From NCBI GenBank assembly GCA_004014935.1, contig CP025322.1, forward strand, positions 2,108,001 to 2,172,000: a stretch of 64,000 bases of DNA, given 5' to 3'. Positions 28,261 to 36,422 of the stretch are shown piece by piece (the stretch's first letter is position 1; every line of letters begins with the position of its first letter). Under the pieces are notes generated by a model, which saw nothing but the letters and a program-made list of their open reading frames with translations, ran no database searches and was not told the origin of the DNA. This DNA is from Saccharomycopsis malanga (lineage: Eukaryota; Ascomycota; Saccharomycetes; Ascoideales; Saccharomycopsidaceae). Both the position numbers and the translations under genes were made by a program.

Positions 28261-29098
28261 CTATATTGCCAAGACGTATGGGTAATCTCATTGTGCTGAG
28301 GATAGAGCATTTCGATTACTGCTCTTCAACAAGAAATAAAGTACAAGTCATCAGCTTGAGTGCCTCTGGTTTGGTTTAGATGAGGAGCCATGAAAGTTTA
28401 TAGCAGCTGTGACTGATGACATTGAAGACAACTTAGTGTACCCAACTGTAATACAAATTTAGTGTAGGGCAAATGTCTTACTCGTATATACAAAATGGGC
28501 AAAAGCCAATTCTTTACACTCTGTTCAACGCATCTACAAATCTTCTTTACTACACTATATTTGGCGTTTATTATAAGACCTTGTCATAAAACAAAGCGTT
28601 TTGGAAATAAAAATTGATCCTCAACTTGGTACCTTGTCATCTATTCACTAAAATTACCCTTGTAAAAGTGTCAGCGCTAATTTTTGCCTAATGTTGTATA
28701 AACGCTATTATAAAGAGTATATAGATTTCAATTCATACCAAATGTGGTCGTTGCTTATTGTTATCTACTTTGAAACGAAACGAGATAAAATATTCAATTC
28801 TCATATTACGTTGGATTCTTTTAAATCAAACCGAATATTGTCATACAAACAAGCGCCAAAAAAAAGGCTCCAATAATAACGTAATGTAGAAAAGAAAAGA
28901 TCTAATGGTTCTTCAATGATAATAGAAATAATAATCTTATATTCCGAGCCCAGTAAGACGGTTTCTTACAATTAATCTATATCTACAACATGCACCAACT
29001 ACAATAGTCGAATCCCCACAATCAATATTGTATATGAAACAGGAATATTCTATAATACGACTAGCCATCTATGTACAAGGTCAGAATACTGGTCCTGC

Positions 29099-30004
29099 TT
29101 ATTTAGTAAAGACACCATCAAAGAATGGAATCAAACTTTGAGCCAAGGCAAAAGAAAAAACTAATTTTGGACCAGTGGTCAATAATTTTGGAGTTAAACC
29201 CTTGAAAAAAGCAGTGACACCTTCATTTTTGATGATATTTTTTAAAATCTGAACCCCAGATTCTGGATTTTCAAAGTTACGGTTTTGGATTCTAGTTTTG
29301 ATGACATCCAAAGGAGCAGAGACAATTAAAGAAGCACTGGCACCGAAAATAGAACTGACAAAGTTTTGTCCCCACGTAGCAGTGGAGTAATCTTTCAATC
29401 CCAAAACATATTCCTTGGCAAATGCATTACCACCAAACAAAGCAAACGAACCTGGTGCATTTCTGGCCATCGTCCAGCCCCAGCCTCTGTACAAACCAAG
29501 GCCCTCGTCGGCCAAAATCTTAGCAAAACCTCTGCCTTTGAAAGCTTCAGGGTTTGTTTGTCTTTTGATCTTCAAGACATCCAAAGGCAACAAGACAACT
29601 TCACCAATACCAATCAAAGAGCCTGCAGTGGCACTCAACAACGCTTTGCCGGTTTTGGCACCAAAGGCGTTCTCATAAGTGGCCTTGAAACTTTTGGTAA
29701 GCTTTTCGTTGACAAATGGCTGACCACCATACTTGTAAACTCTTTGGAGCACCTTATAGACAGCTGCATATCCCAAACCAGGGAAAAGAGTGAAAAGTCT
29801 CTTTCCAAACGCTTCCTGGGCATGTTGTCTGAAAATCACACTGTTCAACAACGTCAAGTTGGTGACCTTAGTCGTGTTGGACATTAATCTTTTGGAAATG
29901 GTGTCCACAGGATGGAACACTGCAATCTCGCAGATACCAGCCGAAGCTGAGCCAAGCACTCTTGCAGTTCCTGATTGTTTCTTGTCCGTATGTGATGCAG
30001 CCAT
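29099..30004 (-). CDS. GGC1: Mitochondrial GTP/GDP carrier Ggc1
   Basis: 301 residues. Inner-membrane carrier of the SLC25 type that imports GTP into the matrix in exchange for GDP; its loss in yeast disturbs mitochondrial iron handling. All three carrier repeats are present with Px(D/E)xx(K/R) motifs: HPVDTISKR at 31-39, LPLDVLKIKR from 139, APLDVIKTRIQNR from 230. It follows Saccharomyces Ggc1 very closely along its length (HTDKKQSG start, GKRLFTLFPGLGYA, NAPGSFALFGGNAFAKEY, FFKGLTPKLLTTGPKLVFSF). The ATG at 30004 gives the conserved N-terminus. One small feature is DEGLGLYRG, where I remember a residue more in Saccharomyces. Tandem in orientation with KGD1 and RTN1 but separated by SINE-bearing spacers. 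Confidence 0.96.
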   Translation of the reverse strand: MAASHTDKKQSGTARVLGSASAGICEIAVFHPVDTISKRLMSNTTKVTNLTLLNSVIFRQHAQEAFGKRLFTLFPGLGYAAVYKVLQRVYKYGGQPFVNEKLTKSFKATYENAFGAKTGKALLSATAGSLIGIGEVVLLPLDVLKIKRQTNPEAFKGRGFAKILADEGLGLYRGWGWTMARNAPGSFALFGGNAFAKEYVLGLKDYSTATWGQNFVSSIFGASASLIVSAPLDVIKTRIQNRNFENPESGVQILKNIIKNEGVTAFFKGLTPKLLTTGPKLVFSFALAQSLIPFFDGVFTK

Positions 30005-30720
30005 CTTCTATATCTTGTCTTGGTTGTTTGCTTGATTTTATTCTTAATCAACTTGTCCAGCTTTTGGTTGACTGATCTTTGACGCTGAAAAATTCTTCTT
30101 AATGCGGAATCATGTGGACTTCTGTGGGATCATGTGGGCATATGTGTGATGATGCATGCCATTGATAGGTTACTGGAAAAAATCAACGCATCTATCATGT
30201 GCGGACAACCTGATTACAAGCTGATTGCAAGTTGATTAAGATTTTCAGTTTGGTTTGCAATTGTTTGGTATTAAAAGTGTGATTTGTCATGGAAATATGG
30301 TACATGAGCTAGAAAGGTTATGAGAGACAGAGCTCTTATAAGTGCTGCTATATTTTTTATTATAATAGTTGGGATTTTTGTAAGAAAAAAAATGACAACT
30401 TTGTAGCTATTTTGATAATTAGACAGATCTAAGTGCTGAGAAATGAAATTAAGCCTCCAACATAAAGAAGCAATTCATTAATTTACTCAGTTAACAAGTT
30501 TGTTTTAGAAACCCTGCTTTTTTTTTATAGAAAATTTACTCGACTAAATTATATATCTTTTATTCAAGCGAATACTGTGCACATTTTTATAATTGGTAGT
30601 CTATTTCATTAATTTGTGTTTCCATCTTGTCTTGGAAAGGATAATATGAACATTGAAAAATAGCAAATTTTAAGGATCATATGAATAATATTGAAAATAA
30701 AAAGCTGCTGTAATTAAGAA
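30005..30720. other. GGC1 promoter and spacer
   Basis: About 700 bp upstream of GGC1. No gene seen. Contains repeated AATCATGTGGRC words at 30106-30140 and a TGATGATGCATGCCATT at about 30146-30165, one more TGCATGC site in a promoter. Confidence 0.5.
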
Positions 30721-31064
30721 TTATAATAATAATAATCTTATATTTCAAGCCCAGTACATATCAGTTCCGTATGTACGCGCTATGTCTAAGGGGACTTGGT
30801 AAAACCCAGTGGGAAAAAACCCAAGTGTCCCAGTCATTGTAAACTTCTGGCTGGCTTTTCTGAACACCCGATGGGTTGGAAAGTAAGCACTAGACTTTGG
30901 TCTAGGTCGTATTTCAGACTGTTGCACTTGCCTGTGAAGCCACGTTCAGCATCGTAAAAAGCAGCGAGTAAAAGTGTCGTCTTGAAAATTGAACCCATGT
31001 TTCTGTTAGGTCTTGTTTTTTTCTTCTCCGAGAGCACGGACCACTGGGCCAAATGGCCCAGTGG
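30721..31064 (-). mobile_element. Full-length SINE copy, minus strand
   Basis: About 344 bp and the most complete copy. Read on the minus strand: CCACTGGGCCATTTGGCCCAGTGG head (A box one base off), AACAGAAACATGGGTTCAAT, TCAAGACGACACTTTTACTC, CGCTGCTTTTTACGATGCTG, GGCAAGTGCAACAGTCTGAA, AAGTCTAGTGCTTACTTTCC, AACCCATCGGGTGTTCAG, TTTACAATGACTGGGACACT, TTTACCAAGTCCCCTTAGAC, GCGCGTACATACGGAACTGA, TATGTACTGGGCTTGAAATA and a TATTATTATTATAA tail. Confidence 0.88.
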
Positions 31065-31155
31065 AATAATAATGATAATATAATAATAATAACAATTCTC
31101 AACCATGTTCCTGTTAGGTCTTTTTCTCTTTTGCAAGAACACTACGGCCCAGTGG
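31065..31155 (-). mobile_element. Head-only SINE joined to the full copy
   Basis: Minus-strand head CCACTGGGCCGTAGTG...ACCTAACAGGAACATGGTT, followed directly by a TTATTATTATATTATC-type tail with no body, which abuts the head of the full copy. The pair reads head, tail, head, body, tail on the minus strand, a dimer-like arrangement. Confidence 0.7.
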
Positions 31156-31261
31156 ATTACAAAACAAATACGTAATAATATATATTCATGAATCAAATGA
31201 ACAAAAACAAAAAGATAGCACCATTCCATCAACGATATCAGCCAAGCAAGAGCAATGGCGT

Positions 31262-31381
31262 TTAAAAGTCAAAGAATTTCTTGAACCGAGCAAATATTGA
31301 TTGCTGTACCTGGTTATCAACATGGGCTACAATGGCATTTTGAGTGTTTTGGGTGTCGGATGATACTTTAGCACTCTCCAT
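31262..31381 (-). CDS. Possible 39-aa small ORF just after KGD1
   Basis: ATG at 31381, only 12 bp beyond the KGD1 stop, coding for a peptide that starts MESAKVSSDTQNTQN and ends QQSIFARFKKFFDF. Its composition (polar start, amphipathic basic-aromatic end) is not typical of random AT-rich sequence. I know no homologue. It may equally be chance sequence in the KGD1 3' UTR. Confidence 0.2.
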   Translation of the reverse strand: MESAKVSSDTQNTQNAIVAHVDNQVQQSIFARFKKFFDF

Positions 31382-31393
31382 GCCTCTGGATAG

Positions 31394-34300
31394 TTATTTA
31401 TGGTTGAAAACGTCGTTCAAGAAGGCGTCTTCTTCGGCAAGATGAGTGGACTTAAGACCAGTTGCAATAGAGGCACTAGGGTCTCTACCGGCGTATCTGA
31501 CAATGGTTTCCTTGTATTTTTCGGTTTCCTTCAAAGTGGTTTGAAGTCTTGGATGGGCGTAGGACCAACCACCGTAGTTGAATGGTTCTTCCTGGCACCA
31601 CACAATCTCATTCAAGTTAGGATACGAGTCGAAAAGCTCCTTCAATTGCTGGTAAGGGAATGGGTGCAATTGTTCAATCTTTACAAAAGCAGTGTCTTTG
31701 TTTTCCAAAGCAGCTCTCTTCTTGACCAAATTGACATACACTTGGCCACTGCACAATACCAATCTACTGATGCCGTCTCTGTTGTTGATGGTTTTGCCCA
31801 ACTCGACGTCCTCGATGATCCATTGGAAATGGGACTCACCGGTGAACTCGCCGATGGACGATCTGGCCAATGGGTGTCTAAGCAAGGATTTGGAGAAGAA
31901 CAAGATCAATGGTTTTCTAAACTGTCTGTGCTGTTGTCTACGCAAAAGATGGAAGTAATTGGCTGGGGTTGTTGGATAAGCAACCTGAACGTTGGCGTCT
32001 TGATGCTGTCTCTGCAATTTCTCGGCACTTGGGAAAACACGAGGGTCTTCGTTCACCAACTGCAAATATCTTTCGATTCTAGCACTGGAATGCTCAGGAC
32101 CTTGGCCGTCATAACCATGAGGCAACGACAAAACAAGACCGGATCTTTGCTTCCATTTAGACTCACCAGAACAGATAAACTGATCGATGATGACTTGCGC
32201 AGTGTTTGCAAAATCACCAAATTGAGCCTCCCACATAACCAAGGCATCAGGAGACGTCAAGGAATAACCGTATTCAAAGCCCATGACACCATATTCAGAC
32301 AACGAGGAGTTGGAAATGACAAAGTCGGCTTGGTTTTCGGCAACGTGTTTCAAAGGAGTATAAGTTTCCTCCGAATTCTGGTCGTGCAACACTGCATGTC
32401 TCTGAGAAAAGGTACCACGCTCAACATCCTGGCCGGAAACACGGACATGATAACCTTCCTTCACAAGAGTACCGAAGGCAAGGGCTTCAGCAGTAGCCCA
32501 ATCAATGCCCTCGCCTTTCTCAATCGCCTTGACACGGTTGTTCAAAATCCGCTTCAAGTTCTTATGAACCTCAAAGTTGTCAGCAGGCCAGGACGCCGAC
32601 TTGGTTCCGACCTCCCGGATCACCGGTTCCGGAACCCCGGTAGGAAGGTGGGGTAACACCTCGGTGGCCAACTCACGTGGGGTCTTGAAGCCCTCCCACG
32701 GGGTGGTCAACCATTCACGGGATGTTGGTTTGTATTCTTTGGATTTATTGAAGGATTCTTCCAAGATGTTCCAGACCCACTTCTTATGTTCGTCAATGTC
32801 TTCTTTGGTGAAGGTTCCCTCGGAAATCAAAGCGTCCGTGTAAATATCGATGACAGACTGCTTCTGGGCCACCTTTTGGTACATTAATGGCTGAGTGAAT
32901 GAAGGTTGGTCGGTTTCGTTGTGGCCGTGCTTACGGTAGCCGATCAAGTCGATGATGACGTCGGAATGGAACGTGGCTCTCCATTCGGCAGCCAAGTTGT
33001 TGACAAAAACGACGGCCTCCACGTCATCGGCGTTCACGTGCATGATAGGCGCGTCGATCGACTTGGCAATGTCGGACGGATACGCAGTCGACCGGGCATT
33101 CCGGGGGTCGGTCGTGAACCCAATTTGGTTATTTACAATGATATGCACAGAACCGCCGGTGGTATAAGCAGGCAAGTGGCTTAAACCAGTGGTTTCGTAC
33201 ACGACACCCTGCGCAGCAAATGCAGCGTCGCCATGTACCAAAACGCCCATAGCTTTGCTGAATTCGCCAATGTCCTTCTTGTAGTGCTGGACAGCACGGG
33301 CGCGGCCCAAAACGACGGGGTCCTCGGCCTCCAAATGCGACGGGTTGGCAACCAAGGACAAGTTTACGTGTTTACCGCTGGTTGTCGGTCTCTGGTAGTT
33401 CATGCCGAGATGGTACTTGACGTCGCCAGAACCGGAGTCATTCACCTTGGAACCGGTGAACTCGGAGAAGATGGACTCGTTAGGCTTACGTACTACGTTG
33501 GATAACATATTCAAACGGCCACGGTGCGCCATACCGATGATGATGTCTTCGACGCCCAACTCGACCGACCGGTCGATCAACGCTTTGAACCCCGGAATCA
33601 ACGACTCGGCGCCCTCCAAGCCGAACCGCTTGTCGTTCGGAAACTTGGTCGAAAGAAACGTCTCGAACGAGGTGGCCCAGATCAAACGGTCCAAAATCTG
33701 CCGTTTTTGGTCCGACGTGAACTTGAACGGCGCAGGGTTCTCCAACCGTTGTCTGATCCAGTCGCACTTCTCCCTCGCAGGAATGTGCGTGTATTCAATG
33801 CCAAAATGGCCCGAATAGATGTTTTTCAAGTGCTGGACAATCTCGCCGAGCGTCAACGAGGTGATTCCGTGGGAAACGGCAAAATTGTTCAAAATCCCCG
33901 GTCCCAAGGTGATCTCCGTGTCCAAGTCCTTGTCGGTGAACCCATAATGCTCAAGCGTCAACTCCTTGGGCGTCGGTTTCTTGGAATCGTCGCCGAAACT
34001 GATCCCCAAGGGGTCCAACTTACTGATTTGGTGCCCGCGCACCTGGTATGCCCGCACAAGCAATTGCACCTTCAAGTGCGTGTTGAGACTCGACCCGCCG
34101 TCCACTGTCAACATCGGAATGCCCTGGCCAATCGCCGACGACACAATCGACGGAGGCGCAGTGTATGCCGCGGCCGCCGGTCCGTTGCCGCTCAAGTTCT
34201 TGAAATACGCTTGCCACGAAACATGCACCGACGACGGGTCCTCCCGCCATGCCGAATACATCTCGTCAATATAAGCAGCATTGTTGGTCTGCAAAAACCC

Positions 34301-34399
34301 ATCGCTGCCTCCTGCTAGATGCCGCTTCTGTTGCTTCAACACCAGCGTCGCCCGCGCAAAAATACTCTGGCTTCTACTCACTCGCAAAGCCCTCAACAT
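31394..34399 (-). CDS. KGD1: 2-oxoglutarate dehydrogenase E1, mitochondrial
   Basis: 1001 residues. Thiamine-diphosphate enzyme of the TCA cycle that decarboxylates 2-oxoglutarate and passes the succinyl group to E2 (Kgd2). Basic mitochondrial presequence (about 1-28, RALRVSRSQSIFARATLVLK), then NAAYIDEMYSAW, MAHRGRLNML at 290-299, NPSHLEAEDPVVLG, GDAAFAAQGVVYETTGLS from 390, NNQIGFTTDPRNARST at 423-438, HVNADDVEAV, GHNETDQPSFTQP, LPHGYDGQGPEHSSARIER, FFSKSLLRHPLARSS and EEDAFLNDVF at the end. Length matches Saccharomyces (1014 aa). The in-frame triplets I checked contain no CTG, and TTG dominates Leu, as in highly expressed yeast genes. A CCAAT box and a TATA stretch lie just upstream of the ATG at 34399. 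Confidence 0.97.
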   Translation of the reverse strand: MLRALRVSRSQSIFARATLVLKQQKRHLAGGSDGFLQTNNAAYIDEMYSAWREDPSSVHVSWQAYFKNLSGNGPAAAAYTAPPSIVSSAIGQGIPMLTVDGGSSLNTHLKVQLLVRAYQVRGHQISKLDPLGISFGDDSKKPTPKELTLEHYGFTDKDLDTEITLGPGILNNFAVSHGITSLTLGEIVQHLKNIYSGHFGIEYTHIPAREKCDWIRQRLENPAPFKFTSDQKRQILDRLIWATSFETFLSTKFPNDKRFGLEGAESLIPGFKALIDRSVELGVEDIIIGMAHRGRLNMLSNVVRKPNESIFSEFTGSKVNDSGSGDVKYHLGMNYQRPTTSGKHVNLSLVANPSHLEAEDPVVLGRARAVQHYKKDIGEFSKAMGVLVHGDAAFAAQGVVYETTGLSHLPAYTTGGSVHIIVNNQIGFTTDPRNARSTAYPSDIAKSIDAPIMHVNADDVEAVVFVNNLAAEWRATFHSDVIIDLIGYRKHGHNETDQPSFTQPLMYQKVAQKQSVIDIYTDALISEGTFTKEDIDEHKKWVWNILEESFNKSKEYKPTSREWLTTPWEGFKTPRELATEVLPHLPTGVPEPVIREVGTKSASWPADNFEVHKNLKRILNNRVKAIEKGEGIDWATAEALAFGTLVKEGYHVRVSGQDVERGTFSQRHAVLHDQNSEETYTPLKHVAENQADFVISNSSLSEYGVMGFEYGYSLTSPDALVMWEAQFGDFANTAQVIIDQFICSGESKWKQRSGLVLSLPHGYDGQGPEHSSARIERYLQLVNEDPRVFPSAEKLQRQHQDANVQVAYPTTPANYFHLLRRQQHRQFRKPLILFFSKSLLRHPLARSSIGEFTGESHFQWIIEDVELGKTINNRDGISRLVLCSGQVYVNLVKKRAALENKDTAFVKIEQLHPFPYQQLKELFDSYPNLNEIVWCQEEPFNYGGWSYAHPRLQTTLKETEKYKETIVRYAGRDPSASIATGLKSTHLAEEDAFLNDVFNHK

Positions 34400-34448
34400 G
34401 TCGTACCGTTTATACTCTCCTTGTCGCTGCCAATTTTCTCCTCCAGCG

Positions 34449-34465
34449 ATGCCTGATTTTTATAT
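34449..34465 (-). promoter_or_regulatory. TATA stretch of KGD1
   Basis: TATTTATATATAAAAA on the minus strand, 50-65 bp upstream of the start codon. Confidence 0.45.
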
Positions 34466-35351
34466 ATAAATATCGCACTCTGCGTCTTCCCAAACCATAC
34501 GCCCAAACATGGGGCGTCCGGGGCCGCTGGTCTTCCTTATTAGCCAATCATAGAACTCCAGAATAATCGGAGGGTGCTCCCGCAGACGTTACCCTCCCTC
34601 TGGCGGCTGCGAAGGCGGTTTTTCAACGCCGGGTAAGAGTGTTAGTGGCTCGTAACGCGAGGGTTGTGTAAGATGGGGGTGTTCAGTACTTGTCAATTTC
34701 CTATATAAGGGGTGTGATGAAACGTTAACTAGTGAGGAGCCATCCGGCCAGTAAAAATAAAGATAGAATAGAAATTAGAACTAAGGACACACCTCAGCTG
34801 ATACTACTTGTATCAAGTATTTAAAAATAGAAGAGCAAAGTTTTAGCTATCGTAGTATCTTTGGTCAAGTTCAGAACAATGCCTAAGCTTATGTCCTTCC
34901 TGTTTATTTGTTCATTTGCTTTACATGAGTAGATGATTGTGTTTAGGATGGTGTAGTCAACTGTACTAAGTGTGAAATATACAAATTGACACGAATGTTG
35001 GTTATTTAGTAGTATAATGGGCAACAATGGGCTGAGCTCTTCCAGCAGTGATTAACCCAAAGTATTGCCAAAAAATAAACTATTAAGCTAGTGCCTAACC
35101 CAAATTAATAAGCTTTTCAAGACCACTGGGTTGGAAATATAAAGTATTATGATCTATCATCTGTAGACAAAAAAAATATGTAAAGCAATGAGATTTGCAT
35201 TGAACATCAAATTGTTACAACTTCTATGCGGAAGAATGAATAAAAATTGCTACACTTTTTTATAAAAAACAGATAATAAAAGTAAATATTGTGTATTTCG
35301 AGTCTAGTGCATATCAGTTCCATTTTCTATGAATTAATGCAATCAATGAAG
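34466..35351. other. KGD1 upstream spacer with SINE 3'-end remnants
   Basis: No gene seen. A plus-strand SINE remnant at about 35121-35150 (CCACTGGGTTGGAAATATAA) and a minus-strand one at about 35285-35325 (TATTTCGAGTCTAGTGCATA then TCAGTTCC). Confidence 0.5.
34543..34549. promoter_or_regulatory. CCAAT box upstream of KGD1 (possible HAP site)
   Basis: TAGCCAATCA, i.e. TGATTGG on the gene's strand, about 145 bp before the KGD1 start. Saccharomyces KGD1 is activated by the Hap2/3/4/5 CCAAT-binding complex, so a HAP site is plausible. A single short match is weak evidence. Confidence 0.4.
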
Positions 35352-35614
35352 CCACTGGACCCGGTGGCTCAGTGGTTTGTGCTCTCGGAGAAGAGGAAAA
35401 TAACCTAACAGGCTCACGGGTTCGATTCCCGCACGAACAATTTTTACTCTCTGCTTTTACAATGTTGAAAGTGTAGTGTTTATTTTCCAATTTATTGAAC
35501 AATAAAATTTTGTTGAATGGCACTGGGCTTTCTCCACTGGGTTTTACCAAGTCTTTTCAATTATAGCACATATAAACTACATTAATATTTACTGGGCTCG
35601 AAATATAAGATATC
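35352..35614 (+). mobile_element. SINE copy with intact boxes and a shorter body
   Basis: Head CCACTGGACCCGGTGGCTCA with A box TGGCTCAGTGG (35365-35375) and B box GGTTCGATTCC (35419-35429), 54 bp apart. Then CAATTTTTACTCTCTGCTTT, ACAATGTTGAAAGTGTAGTG, CCACTGGGTTTTACCAAGTC and TACTGGGCTCGAAATATAAG. The middle of the body is shorter and different from the 30.8-kb copy. ATCAAT occurs on both sides, too short to call a duplication. Confidence 0.82.
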
Positions 35615-36422
35615 AATCAGTTACAAGTAGGTAACCTTTTATCTGCTTCTAGTCCCATGATTATCGACTAGACACATTAGGCCCCATCATGCACAGTTTC
35701 TTTCGCTTTCCTGCTTCATTTAGTAATTGTTATTGGCTACACTTATCAATTGATGCTCCAGTAGTAGCGGTTTTCACATTTTTTTTTAGTCTACACTATT
35801 GTCTGGAACCTTCGATTACCCATCCGAGTATTGCAGCAGCCTAAGCGCTATTTAAGACTCTATTTCCTTCTATACTTTACACCTCTTCTATCCTTTTATA
35901 TAGCCAGTTACGTTTATACCAATTCTTCGTTCAATATCTTAATATTAAAGTACGCTGCTACAACACATCTTCTGATTCACATCTTCATTTCTTAATAAAA
36001 AAAAGCAATTATTGAGCTCTTGAAATGTACAAGAAAAAGAGATTCAAAGAAAAGACTCGAAAAAGACTCATTAAAAAAGAACGTTACCCAAAAAAAAAAT
36101 GAAAAATAGTTAGAAAACATTACCATCCAAATATCCTGAATGTGCCCGTTGTTTGAAATACTACAATAATCTATTACATATAAGCCTAAACTAAAATACA
36201 CACACACACACACAAAAAACAAGCCACACTTCATGAACCTACCATATGATTCTTGCATTGTAGAGGTTAGCAGCCCCGGTATGTATTCAAATGTCCCGTG
36301 GTATCAAAGTGTATTATTTTTTTTCAGCTTATCTAAGGCGATTACATAGTTGAGGCACATCTGCAGTATTCTTCTCAAATAAACCTGCGGTTTTTCATGA
36401 TTCCACGCGGGACGCGACAGCT
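35615..36422. other. Promoter region of the DAL81-like gene
   Basis: About 800 bp with no gene that I support. A TTTTATATAG stretch lies at about 35897-35906 and a short CA microsatellite at 36200-36213. A minus-strand ATG frame (35992-36258) is an artefact of A-rich DNA. Confidence 0.5.

Larger units (their letters stand above)
27157..29098. other. 1.9-kb spacer: RTN1 promoter, tandem duplication, SINE remnants
   Basis: RTN1 promoter side first (27157-27500); an ATG frame at 27295-27489 has no features I trust. Then the tandem duplication at 27619-28055, a SINE head at 28132-28260, and a minus-strand SINE 3'-end remnant at about 28930-28955 (AATAATCTTATATTCCGAGC then CCAGTA). The last 140 bp are the 3' flank of GGC1. 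Confidence 0.55.

Noticed and set aside
35992-36258. 88-codon Phe-rich frame upstream of the DAL81-like gene (minus strand)
   Set aside because: Artefact of A-rich DNA and a CA microsatellite.
36279-36329. Possible intron (GTATGT to TTTTTTTTCAG) upstream of the DAL81-like ATG that might supply a zinc-cluster exon
   Set aside because: Only about 50 bp with no branch sequence, and all frames after the acceptor hit stops before the ATG.
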